Positions 42,401-52,784 of a stretch of DNA of 64,000 nt are shown one piece after another (position 1 is the first letter of the stretch; every line of letters begins with the position of its first letter). The DNA comes from Okapia johnstoni (lineage: Eukaryota; Chordata; Mammalia; Artiodactyla; Giraffidae). The translations under genes were made by a program, and so were the position numbers. The stretch covers positions 116,632,213 through 116,696,212 of the forward strand of contig CM044310.1 in NCBI GenBank assembly GCA_024291935.2, read 5' to 3'. Under the pieces are notes generated by a model. The model ran no database searches and was not told the origin of the DNA. It saw nothing but the letters and a program-made list of their open reading frames with translations.

Positions 42401-45365
42401 GGGCTCTCCTGCAGCCCCACAGTGAGCTCGCAGCTGCATCAGACCTTGATCTTGGCCGCCCAGGGCTCTTTCTCAGGCATCACAGTCCTCTGGGGGATGT
42501 GACTCAGAAATAACTCCAGTGGGAGGTGGACCTCTGCAAGAGCTGCCTGAGTGATGCTGGCAGCGAGGGGGAGGAGATGCCTCCCGGGCCATCCATCCCA
42601 GCTGGACTCTCTCTGCCCGCTCCCTTCTCTCCACCTGGTCCTCTTACCTGGGACCTTCGCCTGGCCTCCTCTCTGGCCCACCTGCCTCCAGTCTCTCCCC
42701 TCCAAACATCTCCCACCTGGGCCCAGAGGCATCTCCTAAGGAAAGAAGGCACTAATGACCCACTAAGCGTCTGGTCCTGGCCCTGCTTCTTACAAGCTCT
42801 CTGACCTTGCAGGGGGTCATTCCACCTCTCTCTGCCTCACTGATTATTTTTTTCTTCTTCTTCAAATGGGTCATTATTCCATTTCCTTTGCAGAACTTAG
42901 AGAGGAAAATGAGACCCCCCTCCCCACCACAGGGATGTGGCACAGTTCCTGGCACATAGTAGATGCTCAGTAAATGGGTACAGAGCCCAAACTCCAGCAT
43001 GGCTCCTCTCCCCTTGCCCAGGAACGATCAATGGCTCCCTATTACCCTCAGGAGAATGTCCACACTCCTCAGCCTCTGTGTCCTGTGCTCTATCCCCTGC
43101 CAGGCTCACCTCTCCCACACACCACAATCTCGCCACAAGGACCTGTTCCCCCCTAGGACTCTTTTCAACCCCTGTCCTTTTGTTTATGCTGTTCCACCTA
43201 GGTGGAACACCCTTCTCTGTTTTCTGCCTTCCTTATCTTTAGGATCCAACCTGGGAGTTGCCTCTTCCAGAGAGAAAGCCTTTCTTGACCACGGCCAGTT
43301 GGGCCAAGGCCTTGCTCTTCAGGGCTCCCACGGTGACCTCTACTGCCCCCATCAATGCAGGGTGCCTCCCCCTACCCCTGACTCCTAAACCTGGCTCCAC
43401 TACTTAGAAGCTGTGTGACTTTGGGGGTGCTGTTTAACCTTCTAGAGCTTCAGTATCTTTGCCTGTGAAATGAGGATAACAACAACTAACCCATATTCTG
43501 TGCATACGGCTGACTCTTGGGCTAAACATTTTACACGAATGAATTGCATTTCATTGTCATGACAACCTCATGAGGAGGTTGAAGTTCTCTACAGAACTCT
43601 GTCTTAGGTGCTACTGTATTTCCTGCTCCTAGACCAGCGCCTGACACATTTGTAGGTGTTTAAGAAGTATTTCTTGAAAGAACATACACATGTGTCTCCA
43701 TTTTACAGATGAAGAAACTGAGGCTCCGGAACATAGAAAGTGTTCAGTATCTGCTAGTGAATCTTAGTATCATTATAACAAGGGTTATCGTTAGTGTGAT
43801 TCTCCATGTCTGTGTCAAGACTAGTTCAGAGCCTGGCCCAGGAGAAACCTGGCAAGGGGTGGAGGGTGATAGGGGAGTTAGAGGACCAAAGTACAGTATT
43901 GGTTAAAGAATCTGCCTTCAGTGCAGGAGACACAGGAGACTTTGGTTCGATTCCCGGATCGGGAAGATCCCCTGGAGTTGGGCAGGCAATCCACTCCAGT
44001 ATTCTTGCTTGGAGAATCCTGTCGACGGAGGAGCCTGGCAGGCTATAGTCCATAGGGTTGCAAAGAGTTGGACACAACTAAGCATGCACACAAGTAGCAC
44101 TCTATGCTCTAGTCAGAAATTCTCTAGATTTTCCTAGATTTTGCTCACCTTGCAGTTTTGTCACACCTTCTGAAGTGGTCCCCTCTGAGAACTCATACTC
44201 ATCCTTCAAAGCCCAGTGCCAACACTGCCTCCTCCAGGAAGCTTTCCCTGATATACCTAGTCTGGTTTGAGGGGCCCTTTTCTGGGATCTCTGGTGTTAC
44301 CTCCATCATGGAATTTATCATCCTATCTGTATCTGTCCCTCCCACCAGACTTGGAGCTTCCCTGGAGCAGGGACCTGGCCCGACTCCCAGCTGTGACCCC
44401 AGTCTCACTCAGGGCATTTGCAAGTGACTGAGTGAATGAAAGACCAACTTCCAGGCAACAGGTATCATTTACCCCTGATGGAGCAGATTTGTGGCTGCTT
44501 GTCAGGGCCCTGTAGGGTGACCAGAGCCTTCTCATTTCAAATCATGAAGACTGCCCCTCCTCGATCCTCAGTTGTCTACCACCAGGGTGAGGACCCTGGT
44601 CTTCCCCAGCCCAGCCAGGGGTCCCTCACCAGTATTTCCGTGATGTCTGGGTCATCCGGTGCCCAGGGTGGGGTAGGGGAGGCAGGGGGCACGGGCAGTG
44701 CCAGTGAGCTGCTGTCTTCCGTGGTTGAGTCTGTCCCCGAGGAGTCGGTGGGCTCCATGCCTGCCAGGTTGAGCAGGGACACATTGGTGCAGGCCGAGGA
44801 CCGTTTGAGGTTCAGGCACCAGTGCATCGGCTCATGGGACATCCGAGGCTCAACCCTGGGGCAGAGAAATGGGCAGGAGGGTCAGGGTGCGGCCCCAGCA
44901 GGGTACAGCCCCTCCCGCCTCCCTGTCTGCACATCCCCTAGTCCCTCTGACTCCATCCCTGCTTCCTGTTTTCTTTTGCTATGTCCAGCCCCACCTTCTC
45001 TTCTCCTTCCCTCCATCCCCACTACCTTCTTCCTCCTACGCTCTTGAGTCCCCCTTGGCCACCGGCCCCCTGCCCGCCTCTCCTCTGCCCCATCCTCTCC
45101 TTCCCCACCCCTTCCTCCAGCACCCACGGTGGGACTCGTGCTCTGTTGGAGGCGGTGCTGGGCTCTAGGACCCCGACAGGGTTCGACAAACCCACCCGTG
45201 GAACGACACAGCCTTCTTTTTCTTCGCGATCCCCTTGACTGGGCTGGTAACCCCCCCAGGAGTCTCGGGGACCAGCTGGGAGTGGCTCTCGACCCCCGCA
45301 GGGGGGTCCCCGGCCTCATGGATCTCTTTGGACTGCCAGATTGTCTTCACCACCACGCTTGCCAT
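30328..45365 (-). CDS. TSKS: TSKS, testis-specific serine kinase substrate (11 coding exons)
   Basis: Coiled-coil scaffold of elongating spermatids. It binds and is phosphorylated by the testis kinases TSSK1/2 and localises to the sperm neck/centriole region. Minus-strand coding exons, 5' to 3': 45365-45196, 44855-44630, 36547-36452, 36245-36162, 35849-35766, 35218-34932, 34465-34271, 32826-32653, 31979-31844, 30740-30616 and 30484-30328. They sum to 1734 bases, 577 residues, in frame, all with GT/AG borders. It starts [20 protein letters not shown] and ends GGPTPEQ. Seen: basic [10 protein letters not shown] near residue 50, a Pro/Ser/Thr region, long heptad-like Glu/Gln/Leu helices (about 133-240, 300-420, 445-530), two CxxC pairs at 434/437 and 473/476, and a Gly-rich tail. 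Human TSKS is about 592 residues; the difference is mostly a shorter Glu-Pro-Lys repeat in exon 6. Intron 2 is 8 kb and full of L1 and SINEs. Confidence 0.96.
30850..32610. repeat. Degenerate tandem array of TCCCAYAATGCAC-type units in TSKS introns
   Basis: At least fifteen variants of tcccataatgcactgggcc occur, e.g. at about 30859, 30895, 31098, 31186, 31293, 31313, 31424, 31571, 31594, 32089, 32153, 32222, 32249, 32336, 32391 and 32549. Spacing is about 30-60 bases, with ctgtgtc or catctg words between. The array fills the introns on both sides of TSKS exon 9. The core resembles the ZNF143/THAP11 element TTCCCAGAATGCA. Two units also have actaca just upstream (31093, 31279). Confidence 0.7.
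31844..31979 (-). CDS. TSKS: TSKS exon 9, embedded in a motif array and with a weak donor
   Basis: Encodes [19 protein letters not shown] to [12 protein letters not shown]. Frame and homology fix the donor at gtacca (31843-31838), which matches U1 poorly after the GT. Both flanking introns are filled by degenerate TCCCAYAATGCA units. Confidence 0.92.
33010..33425 (-). repeat. BovB (RTE) LINE 3' end
   Basis: Antisense translation gives [20 protein letters not shown] and [19 protein letters not shown], the C-terminal part of the BovB reverse transcriptase ORF. Ends on the left near ggtgttcattcgctatgtc. Confidence 0.9.
33869..34073 (-). repeat. Bov-tA SINE, near full length
   Basis: Starts gtgaaagtgaaagtcgctcagtcgtgtctgac and ends gctgagctaccagagaagcccc. 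About 200 bases with few changes. Confidence 0.9.
34932..35218 (-). CDS. TSKS: TSKS exon 6, coiled coil and Pro/Gly-rich linker
   Basis: Encodes [32 protein letters not shown], then a Pro/Gly-rich linker ([15 protein letters not shown]) and back to helix ([16 protein letters not shown]). GC-rich and CpG-rich, which also creates long meaningless antisense frames. Confidence 0.93.
36935..37140. repeat. MIR-like fragment in TSKS intron 2
   Basis: Has agcactcactatgcacc, caaatgaggctcagagaaggg and cagaatttatactcagaacc, the usual MIR right-to-left order. Confidence 0.55.
37628..37842 (+). repeat. CHR-type tRNA SINE with duplicated tail
   Basis: Reads ggggacttccctggtgctcc, gggttcgatccctggtcaggg, then two tail-like blocks ending agcagccaaataaatata-like text. 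Confidence 0.8.
38165..39890 (+). repeat. Old L1 ORF2 body with SINE insertions, in TSKS intron 2
   Basis: Recognisable L1 ORF2 words include agcagaatacacattcttctcaag, aaattaaacaacacac, gctagactgaccgtgaaaaagag, gatggcttcactggtgaattctgcc and aatcccttt-like text to 39890. Frame is broken many times. A CHR SINE on plus (about 38311-38450) and a Bov-tA on minus (39426-39629) are inserted. The element is antisense to TSKS. Confidence 0.85.
40255..40638 (-). repeat. Bov-tA SINE followed by CHR SINE
   Basis: 40255-40478: ttgctcagttgggtccaactctttgtgacc to tgccacctgggaagcc. 40505-40638: T-run, then gcatgtgggatcttagttccctgac to gccaaggaagtccc. Confidence 0.85.
40840..40965. repeat. MIR fragment
   Basis: Contains cacttattagctgtaaggcctcaggg and tctctgagcctctgtttctctccttgtaaaacgggg. 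Confidence 0.6.
41150..41369 (-). repeat. Bov-tA SINE
   Basis: Reads tgcatgtgtacctgctcagtc, gccaccccatggactgtagcc and ends taccgctgagccactgggaaagcc. Confidence 0.88.
41815..41930 (+). repeat. CHR-type tRNA SINE
   Basis: Reads gaacttccctggcagtccagtgc, agttcgatccctggctagggaact and ggcatggccaaaaaaac. Confidence 0.8.
43380..44440. repeat. MIR and L2 pieces around a Bov-tA SINE
   Basis: 43385-43530 is MIR (ctccactacttagaagctgtgtgactttggg). 43690-43770 is another MIR-like bit. 43893-44092 is Bov-tA on plus (ggttcgattcccggatcgggaagatcccctgg). 44200-44430 is L2-like (tcctccaggaagctttccctgat). Confidence 0.7.
45196..45365 (-). CDS. TSKS: TSKS exon 1 with start codon
   Basis: The ATG is at 45365-45363. 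An upstream in-frame ATG (MDILGGRS, 17 codons earlier) exists, but the MASVVV start matches the known protein and has a better context (acaccATGg). Ends with a split Gly codon before gtgggt. Confidence 0.92.
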
Positions 45366-46030
45366 GGTGTGTGGGGGGCCCGGCTCCCAGGGGCTCCTTC
45401 CTCCGAGAATGTCCACCTAATCTGACCACTGCCCCTCAAGGTCCCCGGTGCCCACAAGCCTGCCTCATAAAGGACCCAACCACTGGGCTCCAGTAAGGCG
45501 GGGGGGGGTGGGCACAGGGGTGGGAAACGTGACTTATCGCCTTCCCCGGGGAGGGGGGCTCAGTGAACCATTCCTTGTCCAGGTTTCTAGTTCTGCCCTG
45601 ATCTTTCCCCCACTTCAGAACCATAGTGAAACTGATTCATTCTCAACGGTGGACTGGCTCACTGTTTCTTGGGAGGGGTCCAAATTCCCTTTCCCTGAAA
45701 CTCTCTGTTTCAGCACCCACCCACCCCCACCCCCGCCACACGCATTCAGACTTGATTCATCCTGCCGGACTTGTCACTTTCCCAGGGTCTGGGGGAGGAT
45801 GAGGATTGGAAGGAGGGTCACTGCAGGATCTCACATTTTGTGGGAGGTTGAAAGGGGACAGACAGACAAGCAGTAGAAACAGACTGAAAAGAGCAGGTGT
45901 CCGAACGTGATATGAAGAGAATCAAATCCGGGTGATGGCAAAGTGGACATTTGTCAAAGCTCATCGATTTGTGCGCCTGGGATTTGAGCCTCTTATTGTG
46001 TGGATTCTGCCGATTAAAAACACCCCCAAA
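45366..46030. other. TSKS upstream region
   Basis: Presumed TSKS promoter side, with mostly unique sequence up to the first SINE at 46034. I see no TATA box. The word gggaaacgtgacttatcg at about 45524 contains a CRE-like half site, weak evidence only. Confidence 0.35.
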
Positions 46031-46033
46031 CTA

Positions 46034-47316
46034 AGGACTTCCCTGGTGGTCCAGGCGTTAGGACTCTGCGCTTCCACTGAAGGGGGCCCAGGTTTGACCC
46101 CTGGTCAGGGCGCTGAGATCCCTCAAGCTGCACGGTGTGGCTGGAAAAAAAAAAAAAGAGAGAATCTAAACATTCAACTGTAGTTCATGACGTGCATGCC
46201 GAACATCTGGGGCTGTGGGTGACTTAAACCACAGACCGTCATTGCCTGGCAGTCTGGAGGCCAGAAGTCCAAGGTCAAGGTGTCACCAGGGTTGGCTCCT
46301 CCTGAGGCCCTGAGGGAGAATCAGTGCCCCTCTCCTAGTGTCCAGTGGTAAAGAATCCACCTGCCTATGCAGGAGACCCAAGAGACGCAGGTTTGATCCC
46401 TGGGTCGGGAAGATCCCCTGGAGCAGGAAATAGCAGCCCACTCCGGTATTCTTGGGAGCCTGGCAGGCTACAGTCCGTGGGGCTGCAAAGAGTGGAACTT
46501 GATCTAGTGACTAAACAATATCCACAACCATTAGCCAGGAGTGAGTGGGGGCCGTGTTCCTCTTTGGGCTACAGGTGGCCATCTTCTCCCTGTGTCTTCA
46601 CACTGTCTTCTCTCTGGACCAGTTTCCAAATTTCCCCTCTTTTAAGAACACACTGGATCAGGGCCCACCCAGATGAGTGCGTCTTAACCTGATCGTTGAT
46701 CAAGAGACCCTACTTCCGAACAGGGGCGCATTCACAGTTATTGCAGGTTAGAACTTGAACATCTTTTGCAGGATGTAATTCAACCCATAACAGGGTTGAC
46801 GTGTATTGATATCTACAACTTTGTTTTTTTTTTTAAATGGTTTCTTTATTGAATAAAGTTGACAGATATTTTTGTTGTTGGCTTTTTTTTTCGGCCTTGC
46901 CATGTGGCTTCCGGGATCTTAGTTCCCCAACCAAGGATTGAACCCCAGCCCCAGCAGTGAAAGCACCAAGTCCTAACCACTGGAATGCCAGGGAATTCCC
47001 TGTAGCATTTTTAAAAAATTAATTAATTAATTAATTTTTGGCTGTGCTGGGTCTTCACCGCTGCATGGGCTTTTCTCTAGTTGCAGAGAGCGGGGGCTAC
47101 TCTCGGGCTGCGGGCTTCTTCTCATTGTGGTGGTTTCTCTTGTTGTGAGCCACAGGCTCTAGGGTTCTCGGCCTTCAGTATTTTTTGATTCACAGGTTCT
47201 AGAATGTGGGCTTATTTGCTCCATGTCATGCGGGATCTTCCTGGATCAGGGATCAAACCCCTGTCCCCTGCATTGGCAGGTGGATTCTCAACCACTGAAC
47301 CATCAGGGAAGTCCCC
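46034..47316. repeat. SINE cluster in TSKS-AP2A1 spacer
   Basis: CHR plus 46034-46158 (A-run tail). Bov-tA plus 46336-46515, inside an older unassigned, possibly LTR-type, repeat (46235-46800). CHR minus 46885-47000. Longer CHR minus 47015-47316 ending accatcagggaagtccc. Confidence 0.78.
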
Positions 47317-47324
47317 CTGTATCA

Positions 47325-47650
47325 TTTTATAAGACTCCACATATAAGTGATATCATATGGTACTTGTCTTTCTCTGTCTGACTTACTTCACTTAGTGTGA
47401 TAATCTCTATGTCCATCTGTGTCGCTGCAAATGACATTATTTCGTTCTTTTTTTTTTATAGCTGAGTAATATTCCATTGTATATATAGACCATATCTTCT
47501 TTATCCACTCCTCTGTTGAGGGACATTTAGGTTGCTTCTGTGTCTTGGTTATTGTAAATAGTGGGCTATGAGCACTGGAGTGCATCTGTCTTTTCAAAGT
47601 AGAGTTTTAGTCTTTTCTGTATATATGCCCAGGAATGGAATCGCTAAAAC
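47325..47650 (-). repeat. L1 ORF2 C-terminal end
   Basis: Antisense translation contains KCPSTEEWIKKIWSIYTMEY and YSAIKKKERNNVIC, the conserved end of L1 ORF2. Confidence 0.88.
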
Positions 47651-47818
47651 ACATTTTTTAAAAATACTGGATAATGTGTGCAAGTATAACAGGGAGAGAT
47701 CACTTTAAATCTCTAAATCCGGAATTTCTCTCCAAAGAGGGCCCATTCTGTTGTGACCTGAAGGACAAGCCAGCCGTGGGGAAAGTCAGGGTGAGCAGGG
47801 GGCAGGAATGAGTCTTCA

Positions 47819-48045
47819 TGTTGTTGTTGAGTCACCAAGTCATGTCTGACCCTTTGCAATGGACAGCAGAATGCCAGGCTCCTCTGTGCTTCACTGTCTC
47901 CTGGAGTGAGACAGGTCCGTTGAGTCGGTGATGCTCCAACCATCTCATCCTCTGTCGCCCCCTTCTCCTCCTGCCCTCAATCTTTCTTAGCTTCAGGGTC
48001 ATGACCAATGAGTCGACTCTTCGCATCACATGGCCAAAGGAATGA
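47819..48045 (-). repeat. BovB LINE fragment
   Basis: Antisense gives LRKIEGRRRRGRQRMRWLEH; the plus strand reads ccatctcatcctctgtcgcccccttctcctcctgccctcaatc. Confidence 0.85.
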
Positions 48046-48049
48046 GTCT

Positions 48050-48780
48050 GGAGGGTCTGAGTGGCCAAGAGGAGGCCAGTGTGGCTGATGCATTTAAGCT
48101 GGGGAAGGACACAGCTGACGGATGTTGTAAAAAGCACCCTGAGTGGCCAGGATGGAAGCAGGGAAAACAGCGTGGGATGTCACAGCAAGCTTCCAGCAAA
48201 AGATGATGGTGATGGTGGTCTGCACAGGGGGAGGCAGAGGCTGTGGGAGGAGGTGGCTGGTTTTGGGGTGTGTTCTGGCTTTGGTTTGGTGTGAAGGACA
48301 CGGCGGGGTCCTTTCTGGTAAGAGTGCCTGGGTGATTGATGGTGGGCTCATCTACCAAACTGGGAAGAGAGGGGGTGAGTCCTGTTTTCCTGGTGAAAAT
48401 TGAGTTGATTTGCTCAGGTCAGAATCTCAGAAACTATTGTGGTTCAATCCATGAGCTCTTTGAGGGACTCCTGGTGTTCTCTCTCTCTGTGCTCTATCCT
48501 GAAACCAACAAGCACTTGTCTAAACCTCATCTAGACCCCCACACGTGAGTTTGTTCATGATGGTTTTAAAACTTAGCAAAGCTAAGCCTGCTGAGCTGAG
48601 CCCTTGCACCCCAGAATGGTCTCGCTCAAATCCGGTCTCTGATTTTCCACCCCTGATAATGCCCCGTGGCTGCTGAGTGATTGCAACATGGTGAATCTCC
48701 ACTGAGATGTGCTATGTTTATAAACACCAGATTTCAAACGCTTAGGATGATACGTCGGCTATGTTGAAATCATAATATTT
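48050..48780. other. Spacer between BovB and Bov-tA, no gene seen
   Basis: Parts (48060-48260) resemble L2 text such as gatggaagcagggaaaacagcg and gatggtgatggtggtctgcac. The rest is unassigned. Confidence 0.4.
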
Positions 48781-48786
48781 GAGTTG

Positions 48787-49128
48787 TTTGTTGTTGAGTC
48801 GCTGAGTCATGTCCAAATCTTTTGCGACCAAGGGACTATAACCCACCAGGCTCCTCTGTCCATGAGATTCTCCAGGCAAGAATACTGGAGTGGGTTGCCA
48901 TGCCCTCCTCCAGGGGATCTTCTCAACCCAGGGATCAAGCCCACTGAGCCACCAGGGAAGGCCAATATTTGGGTGCGAGGGGTTAAATGAAATATATTAT
49001 TAAGATTCATCTCACCTTTTCTTTTTTCTTGCCTGGAGAATCCCAGGGACGGGGGAGCCTGGTGGGCAGCCGTCTCTGGGGTCGCACAGAGTCGGACACG
49101 ACTGAAGCGACTTAGCAGCAGCAGCACC
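48787..49128. repeat. Bov-tA (minus) and BOV-A2 (plus)
   Basis: 48787-48962 reads gttgttgagtcgctgagtcatg to gagccaccagggaagg. 49028-49128 reads cttgcctggagaatcccaggg to gacttagcagcagcagca. Confidence 0.85.
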
Positions 49129-49378
49129 TTTCCACTTTTTTAAGGTGGGAGGAGCATATTTGTGACTGTATTTGTGGCTCCCACTGCATTTCTTTTGGAA
49201 GGCGCTGCTCTAACTTGGCACTGGTGAGCCCATGAGCTCCTGTCGGGAGCACCACATCCATCCCCATGAAGTCTAGGAAGAGGGTGGCTTTTCCCTCTTC
49301 CTTAGGGATATAATTCTGTTCATCCGGCTCTGGATGTCTCTCTTTGCATCCCCTGAAAAGCAGACTAATTCCAACCCA

Positions 49379-49420
49379 CTACTATCTATCTGTCTATCTA
49401 TCTGGTATCTATCTCTATTT
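49379..49420. repeat. TATC microsatellite, short and impure
   Basis: actatctatctgtctatcta followed by tctggtatctatctc. Confidence 0.8.
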
Positions 49421-50499
49421 AATGGTGTTATCCTCAGGGAGAAAAGTGCTTCTTCCCTTGTCATGAATGGACTTCTCCAGTCCTTGGATTGCTTGACGTT
49501 ATCTTCCATAAAAAGGAGTTTTTCCAACTCCTATTGGTCCTAATAATTTGTTGTTATTGTTGTTTATGGGGTCATTCTATATAGTCTTTAGGGGCAGACA
49601 GCTTCCCCCCACACCAGAGATGTTTGTCCTCCTAGAATCCAAAATAGACTTTCCCAAGCCCCTTCCCTGGAAACCCAAATGGACGAATCCACTGAACCTG
49701 GAAGATGGGCTCTTCTGCCCCGTCCCCATCCCCCCAGGGGATGTTCCTGGACCCGTGACACTCCCCTGAGGCTCAATCCAAGCATCCTAGGCTTCTGATA
49801 CTGGAAAAGCCTGACGGGGACTTAGTTCCTCTAGGTGCTAGAATGGACTCTTCCAGTTCCCTTTGCCCCAAATTTCTCAATAGCCGGGGACGTTGGAGTT
49901 TCTGTTTTGCCTTCCCCAAATACAGTCTAACGAGGAAGGTCTCTGGGGCGACAAGCGGTGTTGGTTGGGCCAAACAAAGCGGGTTCACCGACTGCTTTCC
50001 TTATCCAACGTTCTTCATTCATTACCAGGTCCCCTTCTTGTTCAGGAAGAACTCAAAGTCTGGTGGAAAGACTCGCAATTTGTATCTGATATCTATTTAA
50101 TGGTGTTACAGTTGCAACAACAATAACAACAGAAAAAGCCATTGTATATTGGCTTTAGAAAGTAGTTTATATTAGAAAGTAGTTAAATGCCAGAATATAG
50201 TTTAATCCTCCCGAGCTCTGTGACCTTGGGAATGTCATTCAACCTCTCTGGACGTCAGTTTTAACCTCTGCTTGATGGGAGTAGACTCGAATTACTGTTT
50301 CCTCAGCTCTGGGATACTAGGCTTCCGGACAAGTTAGGTCCCAACATCTCGGCGGCTAGAGAAGGGAAAGTAAGGAAGAAGGGAGGGGGAGGAGGTAGGG
50401 ACGTCTCCCTGGAAGAAGATTTAAGGAGTCCGGGGGTGGAAGAGAGGAGGGTGGGGGGGGGGGAAATGGGTGGGGGGAACAGAAAGACGCTTGCGCAGT

Positions 50500-51021
50500 A
50501 AGCACCTCACGCTCTCCCGCCCCTCCCAACTCCTCTGCAGCAGGGAATTGCAGGAGCCGCTCCACCTATCCCAGCCCAGGCGAGGAACGACCCCCCTTTC
50601 TCCTTCCTTCTCCACGGATCGTCGCCTCCTCCTTTGCCCGCGACACCAGCCCAGTCGAGGGCGGGAGTAGGACAGGCCCGGCGAATCCGCGACGCCCGCG
50701 GGGGCGATCTACCCGCCCATTGGCCTCCGTCAACGTGAGTCCCGCCTCTGCAAGGCGGCGGCCCCCTCCCGTCTGAGAGCTCAGGCCGGCGGCGGAGGCG
50801 AGGGGAGGAGCGGAAATAGCGGGGGACGGAGCCGCGGCCTGCCCGCCAGCCAGCCCCGAGAGCCGCGGAGCCGCGGCCTCCCGCGCCCGCCCGCCCCCCG
50901 CCCCGGCCGGCTCGGCTTCTCAGCGCTGCCTGGGGTCCTTTCCTCCCGGTCCCCCCCGCCTGCCAGCCCCCGCTGTGCCGTGCCCTGCCCGGCCAGGCCT
51001 GGAGCCGACGCCACCGCCATC
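50500..51021 (+). promoter_or_regulatory. AP2A1: AP2A1 CpG-rich promoter and 5'UTR
   Basis: Dense in CpG from about 50620 onward. An inverted CCAAT box (cattgg) lies at 50719-50723 and GC-rich boxes follow. No TATA box. The transcription start is probably near 50760-50830. The word gccaccgccatcatg at the start codon resembles a YY1 site. A long G-run lies just upstream (50447-50478). Confidence 0.6.
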
Positions 51022-51088
51022 ATGCCGGCCGTGTCCAAGGGCGATGGGATGCGGGGGCTCGCCGTGTTCATCTCCGACATCCGGAACT
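51022..51088 (+). CDS. AP2A1: AP2A1, AP-2 complex subunit alpha-1, coding exon 1 only
   Basis: Encodes [20 protein letters not shown] plus Arg-Asn and the first base of Cys23, ending before a gtgaga donor at 51089. This is the N-terminus of the alpha-adaptin trunk. AP-2 alpha binds PI(4,5)P2 at its N-terminal basic patch, cargo dileucine motifs and clathrin accessory proteins at the plasma membrane. The next exon should start with GC and encode a KSKEAEIKR-type sequence; I do not find it before base 64000. The rest of the roughly 950-residue protein is outside the window. Confidence 0.93.
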
Positions 51089-51119
51089 GTGAGAGCGCGG
51101 CCGGGGGAGACCGGGCGGG

Positions 51120-51840
51120 GGGTAGAGCGTGGAATTGAAGGCTTCGGGGGGGTTACAGAGGGGCCCAAGGGTTAGAAATCCATTGCGGCGATAGAGTGAG
51201 AGGCGAGAGAGGCCACTGGACGGGGGGGAACTTTAGGGTGTGTGGGGTAAATGGAGGGGCTTAGGGTGTCATAGTGTGCCTCTCGAAGTGACGACGCGGA
51301 GTGGTTAGAGGCGTCGCGGAGGGTCTTAACAGAGAGGAGATTAGTAAAGTCCCGGGAACAGGGCATAGAGGTGTCCCCTGGGAATGGAAGGAAGGCTGGG
51401 GGATCGTATTAGCGATAGGGTTAGAGAGATCCCTGTTGTTGTAGATGGAAAAGGAAGAAGGTGCATGGGTGGGAGGGCGGGTGGGGGTACCCTGTGGAGA
51501 GGTAGAGTAGGAGGAGGCCAGAGAGGACTGGGAGGACGCGAAACACACGAAACCTAAAAGGAACCGGGCTTGAGGGCCTGGGCGAGGGGGTGTCATAGAG
51601 GCCAAGGGGCTAGACAGGTCACGGAGGCGCTCAGCTGGTTCATAGAGAGGACTTGAGAATGACAAAGTCCCAGGGATTTGGGGAGGAGAGATGGGAACCG
51701 GGAAGACTCTGGGACCTTGGTGAGGCATAGAGGGGCTCCAGGATGGAGGGTTGCTTAGGAGACGTGGAGGGCAGTGGAGAAGGGGCTAGAGGGGTTACCG
51801 AGGGGAGCATAGAGGAGGAGTGCACAGATGGAGAGTCTTG
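51120..51840. repeat. Degenerate tandem repeat at start of AP2A1 intron 1
   Basis: Variants of catagaggggctcc and ttagagaggtccc recur at about 51187, 51305, 51364, 51420, 51595, 51640, 51727, 51787 and 51810. Strongly purine-rich (G over C) on the coding strand. Confidence 0.55.
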
Positions 51841-52224
51841 GGAGAACCTGGAACAGGGAGCTGGGGGGCCTGGAAAGGAGAGGTCATTATAATGTGGGGA
51901 CTTGGGGGAAGCGCCAGAAGGGGGAGAGCTCAGATCTCAAAGAAGGGACCTGGGGGGCCTTAGAAATCCATGGGGGCGAGATCTGGAAAGCTGGGGAGGG
52001 GTTGGGGGGACATCTGGTTCCAGAGGGGTCAGGGGGCAGGATAGCCCTGAATCTGGAGCCCTCTCCCCACTGACCACATCAGCATGGGGACAGCCCTCAC
52101 CAGCAGGAAGAATGGTCGTGACTATGGAAGGCCTGGCGCCAAGTCAGCTCCCAGCTCTTGGGAGCGGGTGTTGGTGTTTGGAGCTGCCAAGAGCTTCAGA
52201 GGCTGTATCCGCACAGGCTCCGGG

Positions 52225-52400
52225 GTCAGCCAGGCTTGAGTTTGAGTTTGAGCGCTACCATTCCCTTGCCTTGTGACCTTGAATGAGGGACTTCACCTCT
52301 CGGTTTCCTCATCTGTCAGGAGGGACTGCCGATGGCATCTTCCTGATGGGGTTGTGACGATAACTGTATGTGAGTGAGGCATTTCACACATTCCAGGCAC
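52225..52400 (+). repeat. MIR SINE
   Basis: Has ttgagcgctaccattcccttgccttgtgaccttgaatgagg and ggtttcctcatctgtcagg. Confidence 0.65.
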
Positions 52401-52784
52401 TAGATGTCTTGGCTGCTGTTCTTGTTATTTGGCTGAATCTGAGGAGCGGCCTCTGCAAGTGCCCAGTGATGATTTTAGAATTTAGCAGGTCTGGGATGAT
52501 CTGGCACATAGTAGGAGCTCAGCGAGCAAGAAGGATGGAAACTTGAGTATCAAGTGGCAGAGGGAGGTTATGTTTGTTAAGAAAGGGGTGGAGCACTGAG
52601 GGGTTGTGGGGCGGAGGGCAGCTGTTAGAAGCAGGTGTGCATTGCCTCTGACACCTACCTTGTGACACTTGGCAAGTCATTCAACCTCTTGGAGGCTCCA
52701 TTTTCTTGTCAACTGACTCCATTGACCAGAACATCTTGCCTCTGAAGGTTCGTTCATTTGTTCTCATTTGACAAATGCTTTTTG

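Noticed and set aside
44436..45047. 203-codon open frame on the plus strand
   Set aside because: Mostly antisense to TSKS exon 2 plus low-complexity CT-rich intron.
45400..45416. Upstream ATG of TSKS giving 17 extra residues
   Set aside because: The MASVVV start fits the known protein and has a better context; the extension looks like 5'UTR.
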